From Evansella sp. LMS18 (GTDB taxonomy: Bacteria > Bacillota > Bacilli > Bacillales > Salisediminibacteriaceae): a stretch of DNA of 64,000 nt. Under the pieces are notes generated by a model that had not been told where the DNA came from, searched no databases, and saw only the letters and a program-made list of their open reading frames with translations. A program made the position numbers and the translations under genes. The DNA lies in the NCBI RefSeq assembly GCF_024362785.1, contig NZ_CP093301.1, forward strand, positions 2,728,001-2,792,000, read 5' to 3'. Of the stretch, positions 13,211-22,524 are shown in pieces. The first letter of the stretch is position 1. Each line of letters starts with the position of its first letter.

Positions 13211-14011
13211 ATGAATTTCATGCTAGATCATATAGTCCATTCAGTTAACCGTTCCCCTGAAGAATGTGTTTCCACAATGAGAGAAGCGGGCCTTCATGCA
13301 GTCAGCGGAGGAGAACACATAAAGTGGGGAACACATAACAGCCTGTTTTATCTTCAGTCAAGCTATGTTGAATTTCTCGCAGTGAAAGACAGGCAGACTG
13401 CAGAAAAAGCGGAAAACCCATTAATACACCAGCTGCTGTACGACTTATCTGCAGGAGAAGGCATCAGCCAGATCTGCATCCGTTGTGATGATATTAAAGC
13501 TGCGGAAAGGAAGCTTCAGGAGCGTTGGAAAACAAAGGTTTTTGATGGGGAAAGAAAAACCAGTTCAGGTGATTGGATTCGCTGGAAGATGCTCTTTGCA
13601 GAAGAGCAGCCTGGCCAACAGCTGCCTGTTCCATTTTTTATACAATGGGAGGAAGAGGATAATAAAAGGTTCAACAAGCTGAAAGACCAGGGAATACTCT
13701 CTGAAAAACATGACTCGACCAATATTAGCAGGATTTTTATTAACGTCCATGCTGCTGAAGCTACAGCAGAAAAATGGGGTTGGCTTTTCGGCAATCCGGT
13801 AAATCAGTATGAAGGGGACAGTTTCTGGGAAGGCAGCGGTACTGCATACTCGGTGAATGGGGGAGAAACACAATTTATTTTTATGGAACCAGGAAGTAAC
13901 GAAGAGTTGCAGGAGCTTCTAGAAAAAAGAGGAGAACGCCCTCTAGCAATTCAGTTTCATCCATCTGAGTTCCCTGCTCCTGCTGAATATTGGGGAGGGA
14001 AATATTACTAA
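13211..14011 (+). CDS. VOC superfamily protein (glyoxalase-like domain)
   Basis: 266 aa beginning MLDHIVHSVNRSPEEC after a short lead, the pattern of glyoxalase-like domain 3 (PF13468) proteins: one beta-alpha-beta-beta-beta module at the N-terminus (HIKWGTHNSLFYL, YVEFLAVKD) and a second near residues 165-260 ending in FMEP. Most relatives bind a metal and act on small organic substrates, but no substrate can be read from the sequence. It stands alone between the gatB terminator and a convergent amidohydrolase gene. The ribosome site is GGAGG with ATG at 13211. Confidence 0.75.
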   Translation: MNFMLDHIVHSVNRSPEECVSTMREAGLHAVSGGEHIKWGTHNSLFYLQSSYVEFLAVKDRQTAEKAENPLIHQLLYDLSAGEGISQICIRCDDIKAAERKLQERWKTKVFDGERKTSSGDWIRWKMLFAEEQPGQQLPVPFFIQWEEEDNKRFNKLKDQGILSEKHDSTNISRIFINVHAAEATAEKWGWLFGNPVNQYEGDSFWEGSGTAYSVNGGETQFIFMEPGSNEELQELLEKRGERPLAIQFHPSEFPAPAEYWGGKYY

Positions 14012-14151
14012 AAACCCTTCCTTTGTAGTGAGGTTTTGAAAAATATTCGTGATGAAAACGTATGTAAATGAATATAAAATAACCATCTTGCAAGCCCTGT
14101 GAGAGGAGCTTGCCTCACCACAAGTACCGCAAGAGCATTATCACTTAAACT

Positions 14152-14187
14152 AAAAAACGCCTTGGCCCACCTGCCAAAGCGTTTTGC
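14152..14187 (-). terminator. Terminator for the amidohydrolase gene
   Basis: AAAACGCCTTGG pairs with CCAAAGCGTTTT. On the minus strand the stem ends in a T-run, just beyond the stop at 14196. Confidence 0.75.
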
Positions 14188-14195
14188 TTTGCAAT

Positions 14196-15377
14196 TTAAA
14201 GCGTCGCATCGTTTCCCTTAACTTCCGGAGCATTAATATTAAGATACACAGTTCTTCCGTTGACAATTGTCTCCACGACAGAGGTATATGAGTGGAATGG
14301 ATGGCCGGTCCAGAGTACAATGTCGGCGTCTTTTCCTTTTTCGAGGCTTCCAACCTTATGGTCCATTCCAATATGACGGGCGGCCTGGCTTGTTATCGCC
14401 TTCAGCGCGCTCGCTTCTGACAGGCCGCATTTAACAGCTGCGCCGGCAGTCGTTGTTAAATAGTCAATACCAATGATCGGATGGTCGGTGGTAAGAGAAA
14501 ATGGTACTCCATGCTCTTCAAGGATTGGCAGTGTATGGTGCCCCTTGTTAGACAGTTCCACTTTTGACCGTGTTGTCAGTGTAGGGCCGACAGCCACATT
14601 TATGCCCGCTTCTGCCAGGTGCTCGGCGATGAAGTGGCCTTCTGTACAATGCTCGATGGTAAGTTCTACATCAAACTCTTTAGCAACCCGGATGGCAGTC
14701 ATGATGTCATCGGCACGGTGCGCATGAGCGCGCAGAGGAATCTCTTTTTTTATTACAGGGAGAAGGTGCTCCATATGCAGGTTTCTCTCGAGCACCTGCC
14801 CGGCCTCTTGCATTTTAAGGTAATCCTGAGCACCCATGAGAGCCTGGCGGACCAGTGCAACGATCCCCATCCTGGAATTAGGTGGCTGATTCCTGTCCCG
14901 ATATTCCTGTTTAGGGTTTTCACCATACGCAATTTTCATGCCGGAAGGAAAGCGTTCAATCATTTCATCCACTATATTTCCTATTGTCTTCAGCACTACC
15001 ATCTGTCCGCCCATGACGTTAATGCTGCCGGGCATCACCTGGGCAGTTGTTACTCCGCTTGCCCGTGCGTATTCAAAGCCTTTTTCCGTAGGGTTAATTC
15101 CATCAATAGCTCTTGTGTACGGAGTTACCGGTTCAGAGGTCTCATTCGCATCATGTCCTTCAATTCCAAGTCCAGATTCATACACGCCTAAATGCGTATG
15201 CACATCAATAAGTCCTGGTGTTACAAAATAACCGCTGCAATCAATGACCTCAGCATCCGAGGGAACATCAATATGCTGTCCAGCAGCAACAACTTTGCCA
15301 TCATCTACAAGGACTGTACCGTTTTCGAATGTTTCTCCAAGCCCGTCAAGTACAGTTCCATGTACGTACGCTTTCAT
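14196..15377 (-). CDS. Metal-dependent amidohydrolase (imidazolonepropionase-like)
   Basis: 393-aa member of the amidohydrolase superfamily. The N-terminal beta domain (GTVLDGLGETFENGTVLVDDGKVVAAG) leads to the metal motif DVHTHLG. Further metal and catalytic positions are seen at LRAHAHRADD, ELTIEHCTEG and SLTTDHPIIG (catalytic Asp). The tail GSLEKGKDADIVLWTGHPF is typical. Start: the AAGGAGG site 8 bases before ATG 15377 marks the start. An upstream in-frame ATG (15485) lacks a ribosome site. Substrate unknown; it probably hydrolyses a C-N bond in a small cyclic or peptide-like compound. Confidence 0.85.
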   Translation of the reverse strand: MKAYVHGTVLDGLGETFENGTVLVDDGKVVAAGQHIDVPSDAEVIDCSGYFVTPGLIDVHTHLGVYESGLGIEGHDANETSEPVTPYTRAIDGINPTEKGFEYARASGVTTAQVMPGSINVMGGQMVVLKTIGNIVDEMIERFPSGMKIAYGENPKQEYRDRNQPPNSRMGIVALVRQALMGAQDYLKMQEAGQVLERNLHMEHLLPVIKKEIPLRAHAHRADDIMTAIRVAKEFDVELTIEHCTEGHFIAEHLAEAGINVAVGPTLTTRSKVELSNKGHHTLPILEEHGVPFSLTTDHPIIGIDYLTTTAGAAVKCGLSEASALKAITSQAARHIGMDHKVGSLEKGKDADIVLWTGHPFHSYTSVVETIVNGRTVYLNINAPEVKGNDATL

Positions 15378-15516
15378 TGTAACGCCTCCTTGATTGCTGT
15401 TGAAGATAATTGCATGTTGCAGTCGCCTAACTTTTTCCCCATTCCAGACGGAAATACACGTTTTATTACGTGAAAACCAGGGCATCAGGCTCTGGCATCA
15501 AAGGAGGCAAGAAGCA

Positions 15517-15553
15517 GAAAAAACCTCCCGCCGGTATGTCATTCAGCGGGAGG
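15517..15553 (-). terminator. Terminator for the amidinotransferase-family gene
   Basis: CCTCCCGC (15524-15531) and GCGGGAGG (15546-15553). Read on the minus strand it is followed by TTTTTT. Confidence 0.8.
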
Positions 15554-15572
15554 GGTAACTTAAAGCCCTGAA

Positions 15573-16436
15573 TTATTTATTTGCTTCTCTTAATACCGGC
15601 ATTGTACAGCAGCGGAAGGAACCGCCTGATTTAATAATCTCGGTGATATCCACTTCAATTACTTCATAGCCCCTGTCCCTTAACTGCTTATTTACGTTTT
15701 TATTTACAGGGAGGCTTAAGATTTTCTTATTTCCTATTGATAAAACATTAGTGCCTAATGTAAACTGTTCCTCTTCTGAAACTTCGATTAAATTATACCT
15801 CGATGCGAGTAATTCCTCTTTCTCTTTATCGATTACCCCAGGGTAAATCAGAGCTTCTGTAGGTGAGATAACGTTAAAAACACAATCCAGGTGTAAGTAT
15901 TTTTCAGTGAATGGCACGCTGATGACTTCGAATTCAGGAAGCAGCGTATGAAGATGTTCTGTAGCGGCTTTATTTGTCCGGTTACTGAGGCCGACATAAA
16001 TTGTTTGTCCGTCAATAATTACATCTCCGCCTTCAATCTTGTCGCCGATAAGATTGTAATAGGATATTTCTTCATCTTCCAGCCATTTCTTTAAGAAATC
16101 CTCTTCCCCTTTCCTCACGTCAGCAGCCATTTCAGCGACGAAAATCGTCTGGCCCAGTGTAAAGCCGATATCCCTTGTAAAAACCTGTTCAGGATAGTTT
16201 TCATCAGCAGGGAGAAGAACGACGTCCACACCATGCTTTTTAAGTACTTTAACAAATTCTTTATGCTGCTCCATAGCCTTTTCTAAATGGATTCCTTCAT
16301 CTTTAAAATGCTTCTGAGTATCATTGATTACTTCGCGTATTGTCATATGCTCAGGCTGGCATAATATCACTCGTTGTAAAGTATCGTACTCGCTTTTGCA
16401 ATATGATTTTTGATTTTTTTTCGAGATTAAAGACAT
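15573..16436 (-). CDS. Dimethylarginine dimethylaminohydrolase-like amidinotransferase family protein (YkgA-like)
   Basis: 287-aa pentein-fold protein related to DDAH, arginine deiminase and B. subtilis YkgA. Catalytic positions are visible: FTRDIGF (acid), YLHLDCVFN (His) and, near the C-terminus, GGSFRCCTMPVL (nucleophilic Cys). The family hydrolyses guanidino groups (for example methylarginine to citrulline). The exact substrate cannot be assigned. It is monocistronic with a strong downstream terminator. The 228-base gap upstream contains no gene. Confidence 0.85.
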   Translation of the reverse strand: MSLISKKNQKSYCKSEYDTLQRVILCQPEHMTIREVINDTQKHFKDEGIHLEKAMEQHKEFVKVLKKHGVDVVLLPADENYPEQVFTRDIGFTLGQTIFVAEMAADVRKGEEDFLKKWLEDEEISYYNLIGDKIEGGDVIIDGQTIYVGLSNRTNKAATEHLHTLLPEFEVISVPFTEKYLHLDCVFNVISPTEALIYPGVIDKEKEELLASRYNLIEVSEEEQFTLGTNVLSIGNKKILSLPVNKNVNKQLRDRGYEVIEVDITEIIKSGGSFRCCTMPVLREANK

Positions 16437-16610
16437 AATTCTCCTCCATATTCAATTAAAATAAATACTCCTGCGTATTATTGTTGATAGGAATTTCAAA
16501 TGCACCACGGCCATGGGTCTGGGTTAATCCATGGGGGTTTATTGCATACTATATATATCTTCCCTGTTTTTATTTGTTTTTAACCAGTTTTATTCCTAAA
16601 AGGAATAACG

Positions 16611-16642
16611 AAAAAAAGTACCAGCACATTGCTGATACTTTA
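16611..16642 (-). terminator. Terminator for the 161-aa membrane protein gene
   Basis: AGTACCAGC / GCTGATACT stem with a T-run on the minus strand, 20 bases beyond the stop. Confidence 0.7.
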
Positions 16643-16664
16643 ATAAGTATATAATTATATTGCT

Positions 16665-17150
16665 TTATGAACTGTATGACTGGTCTTCCTGATCTTTTTT
16701 GTTTTGCTGTTCTTTTAACTTTTCCCAGTTGATTTTCAGCAACAGGCTGATGTGGTAATACACCAGAGCTCCGGCAACACCAATGAGGATACTGATCAAT
16801 GATTCACCTGGAGTAAAATGAAACTGTCCCCGGGAAAGAGCTGAAACTGAGAAATACACGATAGAAACAGTTACACCTGCTGCTGCGTATAAACTGAATG
16901 CACGTACATACTCATGAACCGCAGAAGTTATTGTATCCTTATGTTTTTTAATGAAATGATCTGCTGCGTATGAAGCTGGAATCCCCCCAAGAATAAACAC
17001 CGGTGCAGTGTAGAAGGTGTATATTCCGGTCAATAAGCCAAATCCTAACTGGTCTCCCCCTGAAAACATGATTTGGTACCCTGCAGCTAACGCACTGAAA
17101 ATCACAACTGATAAGACAGATATGAACAACCTGTGAAAGAATTTTGACAT
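16665..17150 (-). CDS. Hypothetical four-helix membrane protein
   Basis: 161 aa, family not recognised. Four hydrophobic segments are visible (about residues 8-28, 36-60, 85-108 and 116-136). They are followed by a hydrophilic, lysine/glutamate-rich cytoplasmic tail (EKLKEQQNKKDQEDQSYSS). The ribosome site AGGGGGG precedes ATG 17150. It is divergent from dagK with a shared AT-rich upstream region (17151-17394). No function is suggested by the neighbours. Confidence 0.7.
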   Translation of the reverse strand: MSKFFHRLFISVLSVVIFSALAAGYQIMFSGGDQLGFGLLTGIYTFYTAPVFILGGIPASYAADHFIKKHKDTITSAVHEYVRAFSLYAAAGVTVSIVYFSVSALSRGQFHFTPGESLISILIGVAGALVYYHISLLLKINWEKLKEQQNKKDQEDQSYSS

Positions 17151-17394
17151 TTTTGTGAACCCCCCTCTTATTTTTATAATAGCTCATTTTGAGAGTTAAT
17201 AGAAAATTTTTGCTTATTTTTTTAAAATAATTTTTTCGACCATATTTGACAGAATGATAATTAAGGCTTTTAAATAGAAATAAGGTAAACTTGATTATAG
17301 CCAGGCCGGTAGATTAAAATATTAAACTCAGTAAAATAGTGATATACTGGTCTTGTTAAATCGTGGAAGTCAGCAGAACACGGAGGAAATAAAA

Positions 17395-18309
17395 ATGAAA
17401 CGGGCCAGATTAATTTATAATCCAACTTCAGGGAGAGAACAGGTCAGGAAACAGCTGCCATTTATACTGGAACGCCTTGAGAATGCAGGCTATGAAACCT
17501 CCGCACATGCGACTACAGGCAAAGACTGCGCAAAACGGGCTGCAGAAAAAGCATGTCAAAATAAATTTGATTTGATTATTGCCGCAGGCGGGGACGGCAC
17601 AATTAATGAAGTAGTGAACGGGATGGCTGAAATGGAAGTCAGACCCCGCCTCGGGATTATACCTGCAGGTACAACCAATGATTTTGCCAGAGCCCTTCAC
17701 ATACCAAGAGAGGTCAATGAGGCGTGTGAGGTGCTGTGTAACGGCAGGATTCAGTCGGTGGATATTGGAAAGGTAGAGACTCAGTATTTTATTAACATTG
17801 CCGGTGGGGGAACACTCACGGAATTGACGTATGAAGTTCCCAGCAGGCTTAAGACGATGATGGGACAGGTAGCTTACTATGTAAAAGGTTTTGAAAAGCT
17901 GCCGCGGATCAAACCGAGCAATGTGACGATTGAATATGATGGAAAGTGGTTTGAAGGGGAAATCATGCTTTTCCTTGTGTCCAATACGAACTCGGTTGGA
18001 GGGTTTGAAAAGCTTGCGCCAAAAGCGTATTTGAATGATGGGCTTTTTGATTTGCTTATCCTCAAGAAAACAAATCTTGCCGATGTGGTAAGGCTTGTTA
18101 GTGCAGCAATGCGCGGGGAGCATATCAAGGATGAAAGTGTTATTTACGTGCAGGCCAGCAGGATTAAGGTCCATTCCGAACAGGAAATGCAGTTGAATCT
18201 CGACGGGGAGTACGGAGGAGTACTTCCAGGAGAGTTTGTAAACCTTCATAATCATATAGAAATGATTGTGCCGGACAAGGACCTTGCTTGTTTCCAGCGG
18301 CTTTATTAA
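17395..18309 (+). CDS. dagK: Diacylglycerol kinase DagK (DgkB-type)
   Basis: Soluble lipid kinase recycling diacylglycerol from lipoteichoic acid synthesis to phosphatidic acid. 304 aa. Catalytic-domain marks are ARLIYNPTSGRE, the nucleotide loop IIAAGGDGTINEVVNG, PAGTTNDFARAL, and the C-terminal LNDGLFDLLILKK and LNLDGEYGG. ATG 17395 follows CGGAGGAA. An upstream in-frame start at 17353 has no ribosome site. It holds the position of B. subtilis dgkB between gatCAB and rlmCD, but other genes are interposed here. Confidence 0.95.
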   Translation: MKRARLIYNPTSGREQVRKQLPFILERLENAGYETSAHATTGKDCAKRAAEKACQNKFDLIIAAGGDGTINEVVNGMAEMEVRPRLGIIPAGTTNDFARALHIPREVNEACEVLCNGRIQSVDIGKVETQYFINIAGGGTLTELTYEVPSRLKTMMGQVAYYVKGFEKLPRIKPSNVTIEYDGKWFEGEIMLFLVSNTNSVGGFEKLAPKAYLNDGLFDLLILKKTNLADVVRLVSAAMRGEHIKDESVIYVQASRIKVHSEQEMQLNLDGEYGGVLPGEFVNLHNHIEMIVPDKDLACFQRLY

Positions 18310-18313
18310 ATGA

Positions 18314-18352
18314 AAAGAGGACCGGGAAAACGTATGTTCCCGGTCTTCTTTT
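18314..18352 (+). terminator. Terminator after dagK
   Basis: AAGAGGACCGGGAA / TTCCCGGTCTTCTT hairpin followed by TTTTG. Confidence 0.85.
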
Positions 18353-18439
18353 TTGTTTGAAAAACTACGTAGTGCTGAGGGTGTGAACATGAAAGATAAA
18401 TTGTTAGTGGAATTTGGTGAATTTTCCAGCAAAAAATAT

Positions 18440-18905
18440 ACAGGACAAATTTTGAATAGGGCAGCCGAATCTGTCCAGAAAAGGTAATTTGCTGGACAAA
18501 TCTGTCAGTTAGAAGGCGGATTTGTCCCGAAAAAATGATTTGCTGGACAAATTTCAATGTAGATCTAAAAATTTGTCCAGCAACAGCTTAACTATTTCCA
18601 TTATATTCCCTTTTATGCCGATTATCTGGACAAATTTTCTCTGAATCGCTCGCATTTGTCCAGAAAAGAGAATTTGCGAGACAAATATGTCAGTTGGAAG
18701 GCGGATTTGTCCCGAAAAAATGATTTGCTGGACAAATTTCAATGAAGATCCAAAAATTTGTCCAGCAACAGCTTACCGATTTCTATTATATTCCTTTTTA
18801 TACCGATTATCTGGACAAACTTTCTGTGAATCGCTCGCATTTGTCCAGAAAAGAGAATTTGCGAGACAAATATGTCAGTAGGGAGGAGGATTTGTCCAGA
18901 AAGGG
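18440..18905. repeat. Iterated GGACAAAT/ATTTGTCC intergenic array with a 185-bp tandem duplication
   Basis: In the convergent gap between dagK and the DUF418 gene, variants of TTTGCTGGACAAAT and ATTTGTCCAGAAAAG recur about every 20-50 bases in alternating orientation. Within it, 18517-18701 and 18702-18886 are two near-identical 185-bp copies, and a partial third begins on each side. No credible reading frame is present (frames that cross it simply read the repeats). The same motif returns at 46371-46642. The function is unknown. Confidence 0.8.
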
Positions 18906-18916
18906 CGCCAGTAATC

Positions 18917-20158
18917 CTATTTCTTAATAGGCTGTTTCCTCAAATATGTTCCTGACCTCCAGAGCCATTCGACTGGACCAAACCGGAACCTTCCAAGCCA
19001 CCATTTGCTCAACAGCATCTGCACAGCGAAGAAGGCAACAGCGAGCATAATCCCCGCCAATGTTCCGAGCGATGCAAATAATCCAAAGCCGTATCCGTAA
19101 AAAATTGTGGTCATCACTACAGACTGGAGAAGATAGTTTGTAAGCGCCATTTGTCCTGTATACGCAAGGCCACGGAAGATGGACGCTGCACCGACTTTAA
19201 CAAATACAAGTGTGAAAAGGGCGATATACCCTACTCCCAATATCGGACCGCCGATAATATATCCAAGATAATCAAGAGAAGCATTATCAGTAAAAACCAT
19301 GGCACCTTTCAGGATAAGGCCTGCTGTAACACCTGCGACCGAAGCCTTCAGCAGCATTCCACTGTTTTGTTGCGGGCGATGAAGCCACCTTTTTTTCGCG
19401 ATAAATCCTCCGAGCAAAAACAGGAATAAAGTCTGTACTGTTATCGTAATAAAATTAATAACCGACATGGCCGAAGCAATGAGCTCCTGTTCCTCGGGGG
19501 CAACTCCTGGCCCGTAATCGATTGATTCATAAGGATTCGATGTAAAACGATGGGTTAACACATCGGCATAACTGCCCTCCGCAAGTATTTCCTGTTCGGA
19601 AGCTCCAAACTCTTTAAGGCCTGGAGGAACAGCCCCATCGTCACCTGGGAACAGCCCTGGCAACGCCATAAAGCCTGCTAAGAGAAGAGCCCATACCAGC
19701 AATGTTTTTGCAGCCCTTTTAATAAAAAAGAAAAAAATTAATCCCGTTATACTGTAAGCTAAAAGGATATCTCCGTCCCAGATAAAATACAAATGAACAA
19801 AACCAATAGCCATAAGCAACAGCAGGCGGCGTATAAACATGAGGTTAAATGGACGCTGTTTTTCCCTGGCCCGGTCCCAGATCATTACGGCACCAAAACC
19901 AAACAATATGGAAAAAACGGGGTAGAAACTCCCCTGGAAAAACCATTCAATGAATACATGGGCTGACTGGTCAGGTGATGTTAGACCTGGATAGATAAAT
20001 TTAAAACCGATTGTCCCGTATTGGAACGCAAGCATATTGACCATTAATATTCCAAATAATGCGAAACCACGCAGACTGTCAATGTGGTTCAATCTGCTTG
20101 ATGAATCAAGCGGCGACATCTCATTTATACTGCCACTCAATTGCTGCTCATCCTTCAT
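18917..20158 (-). CDS. DUF418 domain-containing membrane protein (YeiB family)
   Basis: 413 aa. The N-terminus has the family signature HIDSLRGFALFGILMVNM and then about ten hydrophobic segments. The C-terminal DUF418 block is GQMALTNYLLQSVVMTTIFYGYGFGLF...WLGRFRFGPVEWLWRS. The family is widespread in Bacillaceae with a presumed transport or acyl-group role; no substrate is established. Ribosome site AGAAGGGAT, ATG 20158. Its 3' end abuts the iterated GGACAAAT array. Confidence 0.9.
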   Translation of the reverse strand: MKDEQQLSGSINEMSPLDSSSRLNHIDSLRGFALFGILMVNMLAFQYGTIGFKFIYPGLTSPDQSAHVFIEWFFQGSFYPVFSILFGFGAVMIWDRAREKQRPFNLMFIRRLLLLMAIGFVHLYFIWDGDILLAYSITGLIFFFFIKRAAKTLLVWALLLAGFMALPGLFPGDDGAVPPGLKEFGASEQEILAEGSYADVLTHRFTSNPYESIDYGPGVAPEEQELIASAMSVINFITITVQTLFLFLLGGFIAKKRWLHRPQQNSGMLLKASVAGVTAGLILKGAMVFTDNASLDYLGYIIGGPILGVGYIALFTLVFVKVGAASIFRGLAYTGQMALTNYLLQSVVMTTIFYGYGFGLFASLGTLAGIMLAVAFFAVQMLLSKWWLGRFRFGPVEWLWRSGTYLRKQPIKK

Positions 20159-20302
20159 ATGTAACTATCCCTTCTTTCTATAGCTTTCATCATTGCGCTG
20201 GTTGCGTCTCGTTTTTCTTCTTTTAATATCGTACAGCAATTCAGGAGTTGTGTAAAAACTTCGCTGGCAATGAAAAACAACTTTAAAATACCTTTCAGCA
20301 AA

Positions 20303-20335
20303 AAAAGGCTGCATCATATGCTGATGCAGCCTTTT
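20303..20335 (-). terminator. Terminator after the DUF948 gene
   Basis: AAAAGGCTGCATCA (20303-20316) and TGATGCAGCCTTTT (20322-20335), five bases beyond the stop, with T-tracts on both strands. Confidence 0.85.
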
Positions 20336-20340
20336 AAGTA

Positions 20341-20814
20341 TTAATGCATATTCACATCTGTTAATGTTGCGCCTTCTGTTGTCTGCTTCTTTTTGTCTGC
20401 TTCCTTTTTCGCCTGCTTCAAATAATAGATGAAAGCAGCGCCCCGGAGAATTCCCCGTAAGTTGTTTGCATCGAGTACTTCGGTTCCCAGCTTCGCCCGT
20501 TCTGACTTATCCATAGTTACTTTCGCCATGGTGCTTGTCAGATGATGCGCAGACTCGCCGGTATCATGGACAATCTGGAATAAAGGATCCAGTTTGGTCA
20601 TCTTGTTGTTGATATCAAGCAATGTTTCGTTAGTGTTGTAGAGGATAAGTGTTGTTTCGTTGGTGATATCCTCCAGGCTCTTTTGTGTTTTATCAATTGT
20701 TTCTGCGGTAGACCCTAATGTTGATTCCAGTTTTTTAAGTACGGGAATGAGAAAGAAAACGAGTACTGCAAAACCTAATGCGAGTATGAAAACGCCAATA
20801 CCGAGCCAATCCAT
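20341..20814 (-). CDS. DUF948 domain-containing protein (YtxG-like)
   Basis: 157 aa. One N-terminal transmembrane helix (LGIGVFILALGFAVLVFFLIP) is followed by a long amphipathic helix rich in T, N and D, as in the DUF948 family of stress-related Bacillus proteins such as YtxG. Start: ATG 20814 (MDWLGIG) lies five bases after AGAGGTGG. A GTG further upstream would overlap that site and is rejected. Function unknown. Confidence 0.8.
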   Translation of the reverse strand: MDWLGIGVFILALGFAVLVFFLIPVLKKLESTLGSTAETIDKTQKSLEDITNETTLILYNTNETLLDINNKMTKLDPLFQIVHDTGESAHHLTSTMAKVTMDKSERAKLGTEVLDANNLRGILRGAAFIYYLKQAKKEADKKKQTTEGATLTDVNMH

Positions 20815-20887
20815 ATGTACCACCTCTTTTAGTTTATATTGTAGTTCAAATTAAATCACCGTACCATAACAGGCGTTCTGTTATCCA

Positions 20888-21084
20888 TTACTTCATCTTA
20901 AAACCGTCCATTGGTTTCATACCTGTAAGTGCTATTCCAATACCCCGCTCACCGGGAAAGTAAACTTTCCCATTCTGCCGTTCAGAGCTGGACGGGAGAC
21001 AAAATACTGTAATGCCAGCTTACTGTCAAAAGCCGTTTCCATTTGCTGCAATGGACTTTTTTCTAATATGTCCAGCTTTGTCAT
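20888..21084 (-). pseudogene. Frameshifted small gene remnant
   Basis: A start ATG at 21084 behind GGAAG opens MTKLDILEKSPLQQMETAF. After about 22 codons (near AGTAAGCTGG) the plausible frame moves by one base and continues as AGITVFCLPSSERQNGKV...ALTGMKPMDGFKMK to a stop at 20888. The total of 197 bases is one short of 66 codons, consistent with a single-base deletion. Family not recognised; it could also be a chance pair of open stretches. The rest of the gap to 21338 shows only a terminator. Confidence 0.35.
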
Positions 21085-21299
21085 AGAACTTCCAACAGTT
21101 TTTCCTCTTTTTTAAAGTTCATCTCAGTTGGAGCACATAGGGGCCTATCCATCCAAGTTTCTTTTCCTGGTATATACCTCCTCCAGATTTGCTGAAAAAT
21201 AAGTACTTTCTAAAATAGATATTCGAGAAAATTCGCTAATATCCTTTTTCGAAGCAGTAAAAACCAGGACTTCTCTTTATCACTCTTGCTATTACACAG

Positions 21300-21332
21300 A
21301 AAAAACGCTTTATGTAAAATAAAGCGTTTCTT
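21300..21332 (-). terminator. Terminator after the SEC-C protein gene
   Basis: AAACGCTTTA / TAAAGCGTTT stem with a TTTTTT tail on the minus strand. Confidence 0.85.
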
Positions 21333-21338
21333 ACGTTA

Positions 21339-22400
21339 TTATCCTCGTGGTACTCTCACGGGAGGTTCTTCGGTTAAACTGCTTGTGAAATCCTTGTATT
21401 TTGCAGATATAGTGGCCGGAGAAACCCCGTATTTTTCCGCCAGTTCTTTCTGTTTAGGGTTTGTCCACTGGCCTGGCTGTTTGGACATCCAGTATTCAAG
21501 AGAAGCTGCAAAAACAGCAGGTTTCTGGATTCTCGGATTTTTCTCCCCATAGTAACTGTTCCACATTTTTTCAGCCCTCAGCAGCAAACTGTATGGATAT
21601 GCCATGAGATCAATCTGGTTAAACAGAACATTAATTACTTCTGCTTGTTTTTCTCCCGCTTCAGCATCAGCTTTATTATCATTCTCTGGGGAGAGGAACC
21701 ATGATATTAGCGAAATAAAGGCAGGGAAGCAGTCAACAAAGAATTCTTTTTCCGGCTTCCCGTTCTGGTTAAAGAAGTCAGTCAGCCGGTCATATTCCTG
21801 GTAAAAAGCACTTTTCATGCTGGCAGGAACGAGCAGGGCATCTGTGCCTAATACAGAGCCATCCGGGGTAGGATAAATATATCCGATAAGAAGGTCCCCA
21901 TCTGATAAGTCAGCTAAAGCCGCTGTTTTCTCAGGAATGATTGCCGCCGGATCAAGACTGTCCTTCAGCTGAATTGTGTTATTATCTTCCTTTGTGACAA
22001 TGAGCAATGATGGTTTGATCTCTTTCCAGCGGTCCAGTAATTTCTGAAGAGCTGGAGAACTGGATTCCCGGTTCTCTTCGATAAAAGAAGAGAGAATCGT
22101 TTCTGAGTTGTTGAGCACTGGCGCATTAAAAATAAGCCAGTGAAAAATAATCTGGGAGAACGCTTTAGCATCCTGTTCTCTGATATCTTCAAACGAAGCA
22201 GTATAGCGCTGGTAGAGCGGCTGCAGCTTGTCATCAAATTTCTTGCTGTAATCAAATAAGGATGGAAGAAGCTTCTGGAAAGTTTTCCTGTCCTCCTCCG
22301 TGAAGCTCAGCGGACTGGCTTCATTATTATGTAAGCAGCATTTCTTATATTTTTTGCCGCTGCCGCATGGGCACGGTTCATTTCTGTTTATTTTAGCCAT
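21339..22400 (-). CDS. SEC-C motif zinc-binding protein
   Basis: 353 aa. The N-terminus begins MAKINRNEPCPCGSGKKYKKCC, a complete SEC-C zinc motif like the one at the SecA C-terminus. The middle is an unrecognised helical domain. The C-terminal segment TNPKQKELAEKYGVSPATISAKYKDF looks like a helix-turn-helix. SEC-C proteins often act as adaptors to SecB, ribosomes or nucleic acids, but this one has no assigned function. It is divergent from rlmCD, with 124 bases between. Confidence 0.8.
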   Translation of the reverse strand: MAKINRNEPCPCGSGKKYKKCCLHNNEASPLSFTEEDRKTFQKLLPSLFDYSKKFDDKLQPLYQRYTASFEDIREQDAKAFSQIIFHWLIFNAPVLNNSETILSSFIEENRESSSPALQKLLDRWKEIKPSLLIVTKEDNNTIQLKDSLDPAAIIPEKTAALADLSDGDLLIGYIYPTPDGSVLGTDALLVPASMKSAFYQEYDRLTDFFNQNGKPEKEFFVDCFPAFISLISWFLSPENDNKADAEAGEKQAEVINVLFNQIDLMAYPYSLLLRAEKMWNSYYGEKNPRIQKPAVFAASLEYWMSKQPGQWTNPKQKELAEKYGVSPATISAKYKDFTSSLTEEPPVRVPRG

Positions 22401-22524
22401 ATGTTAAACACCTCATCTTTAAAATCACCTTCTATATCATATCAGTCTAATGATTTTTTTCAACTATAAGCAATATGGTACAATCAAAAGCAGAAAAACA
22501 TGCACGGGAAAGGACTTTTAAATT

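Noticed and set aside
17428-18432. 334-codon frame antisense to dagK
   Set aside because: It is fully opposite a gene with all dagK motifs and has no ribosome site; it is a shadow frame caused by codon bias.
18440-18905. Small proteins translated across the GGACAAAT array
   Set aside because: Frames on both strands only translate the repeat (KFVQQIIFSGQIRL-type strings), vary with repeat phase and lack ribosome sites.
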